Assembly: GCF_009618275.1 (NCBI RefSeq)
Contig: NZ_WIAD01000023.1
Location: 24,647 to 88,646, forward strand
DNA: 64,000 bases
Reading direction: 5' to 3'
Source of the DNA: Roseimaritima sediminicola
GTDB taxonomy: Bacteria; Planctomycetota; Planctomycetia; Pirellulales; Pirellulaceae
Position 1 is the stretch's first letter. Every line of letters starts with the position of its first letter. A model generated the notes under the pieces. It did no database searches and was not told the origin of the DNA. It was given only the letters and a program-made list of their open reading frames with translations. The position numbers and the translations under genes were made by a program. Of this stretch, positions 49,638-58,386 are shown piece by piece.

Positions 49638-49816
49638 GTGGCATAGGCTTCCAGCCTGTGAAAGCAGTACGGCTGTCTCAGCCGTAAAAAACAAACTCTC
49701 GGCTGGGACAGCCGAGCTACTCTGTGGCATAGGCTTCCAGCCTGTGAAAGTAGCACGGCTGTCTCAGCCGTAAAAAACAAACTCTCGGCTGGGACAGCCG
49801 AGCGACTCTATGCCAC
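49638..49816. repeat. Duplicated three-module palindrome cassette between convergent genes
   Basis: The order is module A (core GGCTTCCAGCC), B (ACGGCTGTCTCAGCCGT), C (CTCGGCTGGGACAGCCGAG), then A, B, C again. It lies between the vWA gene and the M3 peptidase gene, which converge. The same cassette occurs at 58387-58620. Confidence 0.92.
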
Positions 49817-49824
49817 TTTGAAAC

Positions 49825-52038
49825 TCAGTCGACCGGAAAACCGCGTTTGCGGAGCAGGGCAGAGGTGTCGACATCGCGACCGCGGAAGGACCGGAATCCC
49901 TCGGCCGGATCGATCGTGTCGCCCACGCTCATCACGTGCTCGTGCAGCCGCTGCACGGTCTGCTCGTCATAAAAACCGCCCGCCTCTTCAAACGCTTCCG
50001 CAGCGTCGGCTGTCAGCGCGTCGGCCCAGAGGTAGCTGTAGTAGCCGGCCGAGTAGCCGTCGCCGGCAAAGATGTGGGCGAAGTGCGGCGTGCGGTGCCG
50101 CATCACAATCTCACTCGGCATCCCCAGTTCGTCGAGCGTCTCGCGTTCGAACACGTCGGGATCGATCACCCCGTCCTCAACCAAGTGCAGTTTCATGTCC
50201 ACCAACGCACTGGCCAGATACTCCACCGTTTGAAACCCCTCGTTGAACGTCGCGGCCCGCTGGATCTTTTCCAGCAACTCCGGCGGTAACGGCTCGCCGG
50301 TCTCGTAGTGTGTCGCGAAGCGGTTCAGAATCTCGGGCGTCGACAACCAATGCTCGTTCAACTGCGACGGAAACTCCACGTAGTCGCGTGCCACGGCGGT
50401 GCCGGCCTGTGAGGGATAGCGAACGTCGGACAACAATCCGTGCAGGGCGTGTCCGAATTCATGGAACAGCGTGACCGCGTCGTCCCAGGAAATCAGCACC
50501 GTCTCGCCCTCTTCGGCTTTGACGAAGTTCGAGTTATTGGAGACGATCGGCGGGACCGCTCGGTCGATGTTCTCCTGCACGCGATAAGCCGTCATCCAGG
50601 CGCCGCTGCGTTTGCCCTCGCGAGCATACGGATCCAGGTACCACAGCCCGACCAGTTTTCCGTCGGCGTCTTTGACTTCCCAAACCCGCACGTCGGGATG
50701 GAACACGGGAATGCCGCGGACGCGTTCGAACTGCAACCCGTACAGTTGCTCGGCCGCCCACATCATGCCTTCGCGCAGCTTTTCCAGTTGCAGATACGGT
50801 TTGACCTCGTTGAAATCCAGATCGTACTTCTCTTTGCGAACCTTCTCGGCGTAGTAGCGGTAGTCCCAGGGCTGGATGTCGATCGCGCCGTCGCCCAGCT
50901 CGCGGTCGGCAACCGCCTGCATATCGGCCACCTCTTCGGCCACGCGAGCGACCGCCTTGGGCCAGACCTTCATCATCAATTCCATCGCGTTCTCGGGCGT
51001 CTTGGCCATCTGAGGCTCCAGTCGCCAGTGCGCGTGCGTGGCGTAGCCCAACAGGTGCGCCCGTTGGGCTCGCAGTTTCAGGATCTCGGCAATGATCGCG
51101 TTGTTGTCGTGTTCGTCGCCGTTATCGCCGCGGTTGTAATAATTTCGCCAGACGCGTTCGCGCAAGCTGCGGTCATCGGCGTAGGTCAGGAAGGGATCCA
51201 TGGACGAGCGGGTATTGGTCACGGCCCATTTTCCCGGCTGGCCCTTTTGTTTGGCGGCCGAGGCCATGGCGGCAACCACGCTGTCGGGCAGCCCGGCCAA
51301 TTGCTCGCGGTCCTCGATCCACGTCACATAACCGGCTTCGTCAGCCAGGATGTTTTGGCTGAAATCAGTGAATAATCGAGCCAGACGCGTGTTGATCTGC
51401 GACAGCTTGGCTTTGTCCGCCTTGTTCAATTGGGCGCCCTGCCGCACGAATTGCCGGTAACGATCTTCGACCAAACGTTTTTCGGCCGGCGTCCACTGCT
51501 CCGAACCGTTCTTGTGAACTTCGGCGATGCGTTCGAACAGCGCCGAGTTCTGCGTCACGCTGTCCTCATAGGCAGCCAATTTCGGTACGACCGCCCGTTC
51601 GATATCGGGAACCGGCCCCACATTCAGGTTGGAAGTGTAGACGCCAAAAATCGCCTGCAGCCGCTCGAGCGGTTGAGCCGCCCGTTCCAACGCCAGAATC
51701 GTGTTCTCCAGCGTGGGCGGTTCGGAGTTGTTGGCAATCCTTTCGATGTCTTGTTCGGCCAGCTCGATCGCCATCTCAAAGGCGTCGACGAAGTCTTCGG
51801 GACGAACCTGGTTCCAGGGCGGCACCCCGTCGTAGGGTCCGGTCCAGGGCTGAAGCAGGACGTGGTCTTGGTTCACGGTTGAGTTCACGGTGTCTTGCGG
51901 GGAAGGGGGTTGAGCAAACGACGCGATCGGCAACGAAAGGATCGCGCAACAACCCAAGGCTCGGAATGTGTGCTTGACCACCCAGCGTCGCTCGAAAAAA
52001 CGAAGCGGACAGCGAAAACGGAGATGCATCGGGCGCAT
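49825..52038 (-). CDS. M3 family oligopeptidase / dipeptidyl carboxypeptidase, exported
   Basis: A 737-residue zinc metallopeptidase of the Dcp/OpdA group. The catalytic motif HEFGHALHG (HEXXH) lies in the last third, with the third ligand in EFPSQLNEHW (E-x3-N/Q type). The thermolysin-like domain includes FAGDGYSAGYYSYLWADAL. The N-terminus looks like a signal peptide (FRALGCCAILSLPIASFAQ), so it probably acts in the periplasm on short peptides. Starts at 52038 and 52029 are both possible. It is convergent with the vWA gene and 409 bp downstream of the amidotransferase-like gene. Confidence 0.92.
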   Translation of the reverse strand: MRPMHLRFRCPLRFFERRWVVKHTFRALGCCAILSLPIASFAQPPSPQDTVNSTVNQDHVLLQPWTGPYDGVPPWNQVRPEDFVDAFEMAIELAEQDIERIANNSEPPTLENTILALERAAQPLERLQAIFGVYTSNLNVGPVPDIERAVVPKLAAYEDSVTQNSALFERIAEVHKNGSEQWTPAEKRLVEDRYRQFVRQGAQLNKADKAKLSQINTRLARLFTDFSQNILADEAGYVTWIEDREQLAGLPDSVVAAMASAAKQKGQPGKWAVTNTRSSMDPFLTYADDRSLRERVWRNYYNRGDNGDEHDNNAIIAEILKLRAQRAHLLGYATHAHWRLEPQMAKTPENAMELMMKVWPKAVARVAEEVADMQAVADRELGDGAIDIQPWDYRYYAEKVRKEKYDLDFNEVKPYLQLEKLREGMMWAAEQLYGLQFERVRGIPVFHPDVRVWEVKDADGKLVGLWYLDPYAREGKRSGAWMTAYRVQENIDRAVPPIVSNNSNFVKAEEGETVLISWDDAVTLFHEFGHALHGLLSDVRYPSQAGTAVARDYVEFPSQLNEHWLSTPEILNRFATHYETGEPLPPELLEKIQRAATFNEGFQTVEYLASALVDMKLHLVEDGVIDPDVFERETLDELGMPSEIVMRHRTPHFAHIFAGDGYSAGYYSYLWADALTADAAEAFEEAGGFYDEQTVQRLHEHVMSVGDTIDPAEGFRSFRGRDVDTSALLRKRGFPVD

Positions 52039-52447
52039 GAGAATCTCGTCAACGATAGAAGAAGGGAACAAGCGGTGGGCCGGCCCCGAGGAGTACGGTG
52101 AGCCGGGGTGCGGACATTCTAACCCGGCTGCCAAGTTCGCGGGCACCCCGGCCACGCGGCGACCGAGACAAAGCCGCTTGGGCGAGCACCAACGGACCGC
52201 GAACCAGTGCACCGCGCATAAAAAAACCGACCGTGCGTTTTGCGGGTACAACGCACGGTCGGTCTTGGTTGACATCCATGTCAAAATTGCGACAGCATCC
52301 TTGCCGTCATGCCTCATCCTAAGGCGTTGTTCCGGTCAATCCTTTGCCCGGACGGCTCGTTTCCAACTCCACATCCATGTGGTTTCAGCGACGACGATCC
52401 TGTCGTCTGTTTGGTTACGAGCCGATTTGCTCGGTTTGCTCCGGCCG
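52039..52447. other. Intergenic region between the amidotransferase-like gene and the M3 peptidase gene
   Basis: A 409-bp gap holding the terminator of the upstream gene (52220-52263) and the promoter region of the peptidase. No repeat family or RNA gene is seen. Confidence 0.6.
52220..52263 (-). terminator. Intrinsic terminator of the amidotransferase-like gene
   Basis: A perfect 14-bp stem (ACCGACCGTGCGTT / AACGCACGGTCGGT) with a 10-nt loop. On the minus strand it is followed by a run of T residues. It lies about 185 bp after the stop. Confidence 0.9.
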
Positions 52448-53197
52448 CTAGGCGACCAAACGCAGTTCGTTCTCTGCCCGCTCACGAACACCGTCGACAA
52501 ACTCTTCGAACAGGCGGATGTCCAGAGCCGATGCGGCTCCGGATTCAGGATGGAACTGGGTGCCCAGGGCGAACCAGTCCATCATTTCACTTTCGATCGC
52601 TTCGATCACGCCATCGGGGCAGCGTGCGGTGACCCGGAAACCTGCCGCGACTTCGTCGATCGCCATGTGGTGACGACTGCTGACGCGGATTTCGCCGTCG
52701 CCAAACACCCGGCCCACCAAGGAGTCGGATTCGACGTTCAGGCTGTGGCGATGATTCAAGTCCTGGGCGTCGCGGTGCGGGACCGCGTCGGGAAGGTCTT
52801 CAGGTAGATGGAAGAATAGGTTGCCCCCTTGGGAAATGTTCATCAGTTGCATGCCCGTGCCGATGCCAAACACGGGCATCCGCCGCTCGGCGATCTCGTT
52901 CATCAACAAGCGATCGAATTTCTCTCGCACCGGAGCCATCTCGCGGACGCTCGGGTGTTTGACATAACCATCGTTTCGCGGGTCCAAGTCGCCGCCACCG
53001 ATCAGGATGAATCCGTGCATCGTATCCAAAGCGGCGTGAATCGATTCCTCATCGTGCAGGGGCGGTAGGACCACCGGAATCCCGCCGGCTTTGATCACCG
53101 ACTGGAAGTACCCGGCAGCCAAAAACGAAAAGGCAGGCGTGCTGCGGGCCGCGTTGCGAAAGTCGGCGTTCAGCCCAATGATTGGTTTCAACGACAT
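52448..53197 (-). CDS. Class I glutamine-amidotransferase-like protein (peptidase C26/PuuD type) lacking the catalytic Cys
   Basis: A 249-residue GATase1 protein resembling gamma-glutamyl-GABA hydrolases. It has KPIIGLNADFR, AGGIPVVLPP, ILIGGGDLDPRNDG and the His-Glu pair FHPES (about 217-221). The nucleophile elbow normally reads GICRGMQ; here it is GIGTGMQLMN, so Cys is Gly and Arg is Thr. A hydrolase role is therefore doubtful; it could be a binding protein or pseudoenzyme. The ATG at 53197 gives MSLKPIIGL. It ends in a strong terminator. Confidence 0.85.
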   Translation of the reverse strand: MSLKPIIGLNADFRNAARSTPAFSFLAAGYFQSVIKAGGIPVVLPPLHDEESIHAALDTMHGFILIGGGDLDPRNDGYVKHPSVREMAPVREKFDRLLMNEIAERRMPVFGIGTGMQLMNISQGGNLFFHLPEDLPDAVPHRDAQDLNHRHSLNVESDSLVGRVFGDGEIRVSSRHHMAIDEVAAGFRVTARCPDGVIEAIESEMMDWFALGTQFHPESGAASALDIRLFEEFVDGVRERAENELRLVA

Positions 53198-53719
53198 CTG
53201 AAGTCCCTCGTCAGACAGTGCGTTTGTGATAGTTGCGGGCCTAGTGCCCTGACCGCGTAGCCCAACTGATTTCCGATAAGCGTAGCTGGCTACCGAACAG
53301 AGAAACCTTCGTGGCCGTCTCTGATCTGGGTGGAGTTGTAACCGGGAACCCAGAGCATGCAACCAGAAAGGGCTATGTTGGGAAAAGTGGCCAATGCTAG
53401 CCCTGTCCCTGGTGATAGCACGCAAATTCAGGGGCATTTTCGCTGCGGAACGCTGCGGCAAAACGCGTGCGGGATCGTGGGAGAAATCCGACGTGAGGAA
53501 GCGTTCTAGCAGGTAAAACCCTACGGTTTCATTAGGAAAACACGGGTTAAACGCCGTTTTTTTCGGCTTTTCCGACGGCTCCGAGAGGCGTTTCCGGGCC
53601 GCGATGGGGAATTTTTCGCGGTGCTACGCAGGGAATTGCCACCCCGTTACACTGCTTTGCAGCCGCCCCAGGCGGGCCTTGGGGCCCCGCGTTTTCTCCT
53701 ATTTCTGCGTTGTCTTTCC
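53198..53719. other. Divergent intergenic region upstream of oleA, 522 bp
   Basis: This holds the start regions of two divergent genes. No repeat family seen elsewhere in the window, RNA gene or strong promoter is recognised. Confidence 0.5.
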
Positions 53720-54835
53720 ATGGAATTTCAGAACGTACGCATCGCTGCGATCGGTGCCTGTTTGCCCGAAGAGGTGTGGTCCAGCGAGCACGTCGAAGGA
53801 CTGCTCGAACCGATCTACCGGCGGCTGCGGCTGCCCGAAGGCCGGTTGGCTTTGATGAGTGGCATCCACCAGCGGCGCGTCTGGCCGGCCGGCACGATGC
53901 CCAGCACGCCCAGCGTCCGCAGCGGGCTGGCCGCCCTGCAAGCGGCCGAGGTGCCGGCAGAACAGGTCGGTTGCTTGATCCATGCCAGCGTCTGCCGTGA
54001 TTTCCTAGAACCGGCCACCGCTTCGCGGGTTCATCACGACCTGGGATTGTCGCCGGACTGCTGGGTGTACGACGTCTCCAACGCCTGCCTGGGGCTGCTC
54101 AACGGCATGGTCCAGATCGCCGCGCTGATCGAATCGGGGGCCATCGCCGCGGGGATCGTCGTGGGCACCGAGAACAGCCGCCCCTTGCTGGAACAAACCA
54201 TCGCTCACCTCAACGGCGACCAATCCCTGACACGGCAAAGCGTCAAACCTGCGTTCGCTTCGCTGACCATCGGCTCGGGCAGTTGTGCGATCCTGCTGAC
54301 CAACCCAGAACTTGCACCGGAGGCGTCACAGCTGCGATTCGCCGTCGCCAAGGCGCGGACCGAGCATCACGACCTGTGCCGCAGCGATCAGGACACGGCC
54401 GGGGCGGGAATGACACCGCTGATGGACACCGATTCGGAGCGACTGCTGGAAGCGGGGGTCAAAACCGGTGCCGAAGCGTTCGCGGCGTTCCTCAAGCAAA
54501 GCGGTTGGCAGCGCGAGCACATCGACCGATCGGTCTGCCACCAGGTCGGAGGTCGACATCGTGCCCTGATGCTGCAGTCGATGGGTTTGCCCGTGGACCG
54601 CGACGTGGCGACGTTCCCGTTTCTCGGCAACACCGGCTCGGTGGCGTTGCCGCTGTCCCTGGCCGCCGGAGCCCAGTGGAGCCAACTTCGAAGCGACCAA
54701 CGGGTCGGCCTGTTCGGGATCGGCTCGGGCATCAACAGCGTAATGCTGGGCTGCCGCTGGCAGCGCACGCCCGTCGCCGGCAACCTTCCCGACCAGGAAC
54801 CCGATTTTTCCGAGCGCGTAGAAACCATCGCGTAA
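53720..54835 (+). CDS. oleA: OleA-type thiolase (3-oxoacyl-ACP synthase III superfamily)
   Basis: A 371-residue condensing enzyme. OleA joins two fatty acyl-CoAs head to head to a beta-keto acid, the first step to long-chain olefins. The pattern fits OleA better than FabH: FQNVRIA start, SGIHQRRVW, and RDFLEPATAS, which carries the OleA glutamate base (E97). The catalytic Cys is in DVSNACLG (C123), His in CHQVG (H274) and Asn in GNTGS (N304). It ends GIGSGINSVML. ATG at 53720. oleB, oleC and oleD are absent next to it, so the pathway partners must lie elsewhere or the product differs. Confidence 0.88.
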   Translation: MEFQNVRIAAIGACLPEEVWSSEHVEGLLEPIYRRLRLPEGRLALMSGIHQRRVWPAGTMPSTPSVRSGLAALQAAEVPAEQVGCLIHASVCRDFLEPATASRVHHDLGLSPDCWVYDVSNACLGLLNGMVQIAALIESGAIAAGIVVGTENSRPLLEQTIAHLNGDQSLTRQSVKPAFASLTIGSGSCAILLTNPELAPEASQLRFAVAKARTEHHDLCRSDQDTAGAGMTPLMDTDSERLLEAGVKTGAEAFAAFLKQSGWQREHIDRSVCHQVGGRHRALMLQSMGLPVDRDVATFPFLGNTGSVALPLSLAAGAQWSQLRSDQRVGLFGIGSGINSVMLGCRWQRTPVAGNLPDQEPDFSERVETIA

Positions 54836-54837
54836 TC

Positions 54838-55294
54838 CATCAGCCGCAGGAGCGCATCAGCCGCCGGGCGCTAGCCCAATGCCATCTACTTTCACCATCG
54901 CTTGCGATTGAAGCGTTAGCGGAGCGGCGCAAGCCGCCCGGTGTGTGAAGGTTCGCACCGCAGAACCGGACGGCTCGCGCCGTTCCGCTACAAAGGAAGT
55001 GGCATTGGGCACTAGCCCACGGTTCCAGCATCAGCCGCCGGGCGCTAGCCCACGGTTCCTTTTTCGCAACACCTCGCGCTGGCCCCGCAGACCATCGAAC
55101 CGGACGCTAGCGCGTTGCGGCTGATAGCCCCACGCATCAGCCGCCGGGCGCTAGCCCACGGTTCCAGCATCAGCCGCCGGGCGCTAGCCCACGGTTCCTT
55201 TTTCGCAACACCTCGCGCTGGCCCCGCAGACCACCGAACCGGACGCTAGCGCGTTGCGGCTGATCGAGCCGGACGCTAGCGCGTTGCGGCTGAT
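54838..55294. repeat. CTAGC-type palindromic repeat cluster with a 97-bp duplication
   Basis: Many units share ATCAGCCGC...GCGCTAGC. Segments 55029-55125 and 55168-55264 are 97-bp copies differing at one base. Each is itself flanked by opposed CTAGC units. Near 54870-55020 a further palindromic element is nested. It occupies the gap between oleA and the next gene. Confidence 0.9.
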
Positions 55295-55371
55295 GGGGGC
55301 GCCGGGTGCCGAATCGGGTACACTAAGTCGACCAACTGGCCTTCGGTCTCGTCCCCCGTTTCGTCCTCGAC

Positions 55372-56709
55372 ATGCTCTCATCTACTCGCAATCGTGCCGC
55401 CGCGCTCGGCCTGCTGTTCTGGCTGGCGGTCCTGGGCGCCGTGGTATTTATTTCTCGGCACAGCGGCGCCGCGTCCAGCTCGTCGACACCTCCGGTGGAA
55501 CAATTGGTCGAATACTTCGCCAACCCACCGCTACGGCTGCCGGCACGGTCCCCCGGCTCTCGGCTCGAGCGTGGTGATCCGGTGTTTCTGCAAACCGTCG
55601 ACGGCTGGCGACAGGGCGGGTACCTGGGTCGCCGCGATTCGGAAACGGAGACGATCCAGTTGGTGTGGTACGACGACCAGATCGATCCGCGTCGTTGCCG
55701 GTTGGAATGTCATCACAATGCCGGCCGGTTCGACGACGTGGTACAAACCCTGTTGCCCGAGGAAAAACGCCAGCGGATCAAGCAGCGTTTGAGCGCGGCG
55801 TTCCGCGATCACGGCCAAGATATCACGGCGGCGTTTCGTCCGGTGGTCGAGAAAAGCCTCCGCCAATCCGCACCGCTGCTCGAAGACGCGCTCAAGGAAT
55901 CGATCGAGCGACACGAAGACGAATTCAAAGCCATCGGCCGCCGCTGGGAACAGGAGATTTTCAAAGCGAGAATCGTGCCGGTGCTGCGAGCCGAAGTGCT
56001 GCCGATCGTCCGCGAACACGGCGAACCGGTGGCCCAGGAGATCGGCCGCGAACTGTGGGACCGGGCTTCGCTGTGGCGGTTCGGCTGGCGCGCCCTGTAC
56101 GACAAATCGCCGCTGCCCGAAAAAGACCTGCTGAAAGAGGAGTGGCAACGCTTCGTCGAAGGCGAAGCGATCCCTGTATTCGAAGCCCACATGGATGACA
56201 TCCTCGAAGCGCAAAAGAAAATCTTCGTCGATGTCTCCGAAAACGAACGCATCCGCGATGAATTCGAAGCCGTCTTCAAGGAGATGGCCAGCGATCCGGA
56301 ATTCCAACGACTGATCAAAGCCGTGGTTCGCGAAGCGGTCATCGACAACCGCCAGCTGCACGCGGTCTGGACCGCGAATTTTAAAAGCGATCAAGCTCGC
56401 GCCGCGATGGAATTGGCCGGCAAGCGACTGGAGCCGATCGTCCGGGAGATCGGCGACGACCTGTTCGGCACCAAACAAACCGGCATCGATCCCGACTTCG
56501 CTCGCGTGCTCCGTAATCAAATCCTCGGCAAGGACAAGCGTTGGGTGATCGCGACGCCGCTGGCCGGGCCGACCGGGCAGGAACCACCCCGGAGTGAATC
56601 CCCAGAACCGCTCAAGGAGCTGCCGCTCACGATCCATCCGGCTTCGGAACCGGCTAGCTTCCCGCTGTTGATCATGGCCGCCGAGCAGCACTCGGAGCCA
56701 GCTCCGTGA
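55372..56709 (+). CDS. Envelope protein of unknown function, coupled to MlaF-MlaE fusion; possible MCE-like partner
   Basis: A 445-residue protein with an N-terminal membrane segment (ALGLLFWLAVLGAVVFISR). A small beta-rich region follows at about 60-115 (RLERGDPVFLQTVDGWRQGG, then LVWYDDQ), then a long charged helical region (about 120-370), with a Pro-rich end. Its layout resembles MCE proteins (anchor, small barrel, helices) that carry lipids beside MlaE permeases, but no MCE signature is certain. Its stop overlaps the next start (GTGA), so the two are translationally coupled and probably work together. What it binds is unknown. Confidence 0.65.
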   Translation: MLSSTRNRAAALGLLFWLAVLGAVVFISRHSGAASSSSTPPVEQLVEYFANPPLRLPARSPGSRLERGDPVFLQTVDGWRQGGYLGRRDSETETIQLVWYDDQIDPRRCRLECHHNAGRFDDVVQTLLPEEKRQRIKQRLSAAFRDHGQDITAAFRPVVEKSLRQSAPLLEDALKESIERHEDEFKAIGRRWEQEIFKARIVPVLRAEVLPIVREHGEPVAQEIGRELWDRASLWRFGWRALYDKSPLPEKDLLKEEWQRFVEGEAIPVFEAHMDDILEAQKKIFVDVSENERIRDEFEAVFKEMASDPEFQRLIKAVVREAVIDNRQLHAVWTANFKSDQARAAMELAGKRLEPIVREIGDDLFGTKQTGIDPDFARVLRNQILGKDKRWVIATPLAGPTGQEPPRSESPEPLKELPLTIHPASEPASFPLLIMAAEQHSEPAP

Positions 56710-58382
56710 ACGCTCCGCAGCGCAGCGACACCGCCCCTGAGGTCGACACCGCCCCCGAACTCGACACCGCCCCCGAGCTCGAACGGCCTTTGATCCTGGA
56801 AGGATTCAGCGTTCGCGCCGACGGCAAGGTGCTTTTGCAAAACGCCGCGGCGGAGATGCCCGGCGGAAAGATCACGGTCATCGTCGGCGGCAGTGGCGCG
56901 GGCAAGTCGGTGTTGCTGCGGATCCTGTCCGGATTGATCCCTCGCCGCGGCGAAGTCATTACCTGGGAAGGCGAAATCGGCCGCGGCCAGGGCCAACCGC
57001 TGGGACGCGTCGGCATCGTGTTCCAACAGTTCGCCCTGTTCGATGAGTGGTCGCCGACGGCCAACGTCCAGTTCGCGATCGACCATCGTCGCCGACGCAG
57101 CGTGCCGCCGGATCAAACGGCCGAGTCCTGGCTGCGCGAATTGCGCGTCCCGACCGACGTGCCGGTCGCCGCGCTCAGCGGTGGCCAAAAGCAACGACTG
57201 GCCATCGCCCGAACACTGGCCGCCGACCCCGATCTGGTGCTGTACGACGAACCGACTTCGGGACTGGACGCCGCCAGCGGCCGGCAGGTGGCACAGCGGA
57301 TCCGCCGCACTCAAACCGCCCACCGCCGCACCAGCGTCGTCGTCACCCACGACTACGAAACCCTGCTGCCGATCGCCGATTGCGTCTATCTGCTGGACAG
57401 CGACCGCAAAGCATTGATCCGGCTGCCCGAGCAGCAGTGGTCGGAGATCGCCGAGCGGATGAAACCGGTGCGTCGCGAGGAAGCGGAAGACGTTGTCGCG
57501 AACCCAGCGGCGAAGGACGACCCTGCGGCGACGCTCAGCGGTCCGTCCCCAGCGCGGCGTCCCCGATGGGTCTCGGGGCGAGGTGCCGGGCGAGCGGTGC
57601 AGGACTTCTTTGCGGTGACCGGTACGGCGGTGACGGCCACGCTTCGGCTGCCCCTGGACCTGCTGCCGCGGTGGCCCCGTCTCCGCTGGGGCGGCCGTTT
57701 TCTGCTGCACTACCTGCGGCTGGTGTGCGGTCCGTCGGCCTGGGTGTATTTGATCATCGCCGGCATGATCGTCGGCTTTACGACCACGTATTTCACCTTC
57801 AAATTCCTGCCCTATGCGCTGTACACCAAGCCGCTGCTGCTGGAAGACCTGCTGATGGCCATCGGCTTTGCACTCTACCGCGTGCTGGTTCCCATCCTGG
57901 CCACGACGCTGGTTGCCGCCCGCTGTGGCGCGGCGGTCGCCGCCGACGTGGGCGTCAAGAAGTACGGCTCGCAGATCGAGGCCCTGCAGACGCTGGGCAT
58001 CCGCCCGCGCGTTTATTTGCTGACACCGATCCTGCTGGCCTTCATCGTCGGCACACCGCTGCTGCAGTGGTTGGCTTACCAAGCGGCCCGCGTCGTCAGC
58101 CTGCTCAGCTTCATCGCCACGCATCCCGACGTGGGGCCGCATTTTTGGGCCTTGCACTTTGAATCCGAACTGGTCGGCGACGGCTGGTTCTTCCGCGGCA
58201 CGGGTTGGTTACTTCTGAAGGTGGTCGCCTCGGGCGTGGGCGTCGCCGCCATCGCCTATTACCGCGGCGGCCGCCCCAAGCAATCGGCCAGCGACGTCAG
58301 CCACGCGATCACCTCGACCGTGCTGTGGGCCACGCTATACGTCCTGGTCGTCCACTTCGTCATCGCCTTTTACGAGTTTTAA
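56706..58382 (+). CDS. MlaF-MlaE fusion: ABC ATPase plus lipid-transport permease
   Basis: A 558-residue single chain. Residues about 28-250 are an ABC ATPase: Walker A GGSGAGKS (about 59), signature LSGGQKQRLAIARTL, Walker B DLVLYDEPTSGLD. After a low-complexity linker (about 265-300), residues 300-558 form an MlaE/DUF140 permease with several membrane segments and VAARCGAAVAADVGVKKYGSQIEALQTLGI, the family hallmark. In most bacteria these are two proteins of the Mla system moving phospholipids between the membranes. A GTG at 56706 overlaps the preceding stop. No mlaD, mlaB or mlaC gene is recognised nearby. Confidence 0.92.
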   Translation: MNAPQRSDTAPEVDTAPELDTAPELERPLILEGFSVRADGKVLLQNAAAEMPGGKITVIVGGSGAGKSVLLRILSGLIPRRGEVITWEGEIGRGQGQPLGRVGIVFQQFALFDEWSPTANVQFAIDHRRRRSVPPDQTAESWLRELRVPTDVPVAALSGGQKQRLAIARTLAADPDLVLYDEPTSGLDAASGRQVAQRIRRTQTAHRRTSVVVTHDYETLLPIADCVYLLDSDRKALIRLPEQQWSEIAERMKPVRREEAEDVVANPAAKDDPAATLSGPSPARRPRWVSGRGAGRAVQDFFAVTGTAVTATLRLPLDLLPRWPRLRWGGRFLLHYLRLVCGPSAWVYLIIAGMIVGFTTTYFTFKFLPYALYTKPLLLEDLLMAIGFALYRVLVPILATTLVAARCGAAVAADVGVKKYGSQIEALQTLGIRPRVYLLTPILLAFIVGTPLLQWLAYQAARVVSLLSFIATHPDVGPHFWALHFESELVGDGWFFRGTGWLLLKVVASGVGVAAIAYYRGGRPKQSASDVSHAITSTVLWATLYVLVVHFVIAFYEF

Positions 58383-58386
58383 CCCC

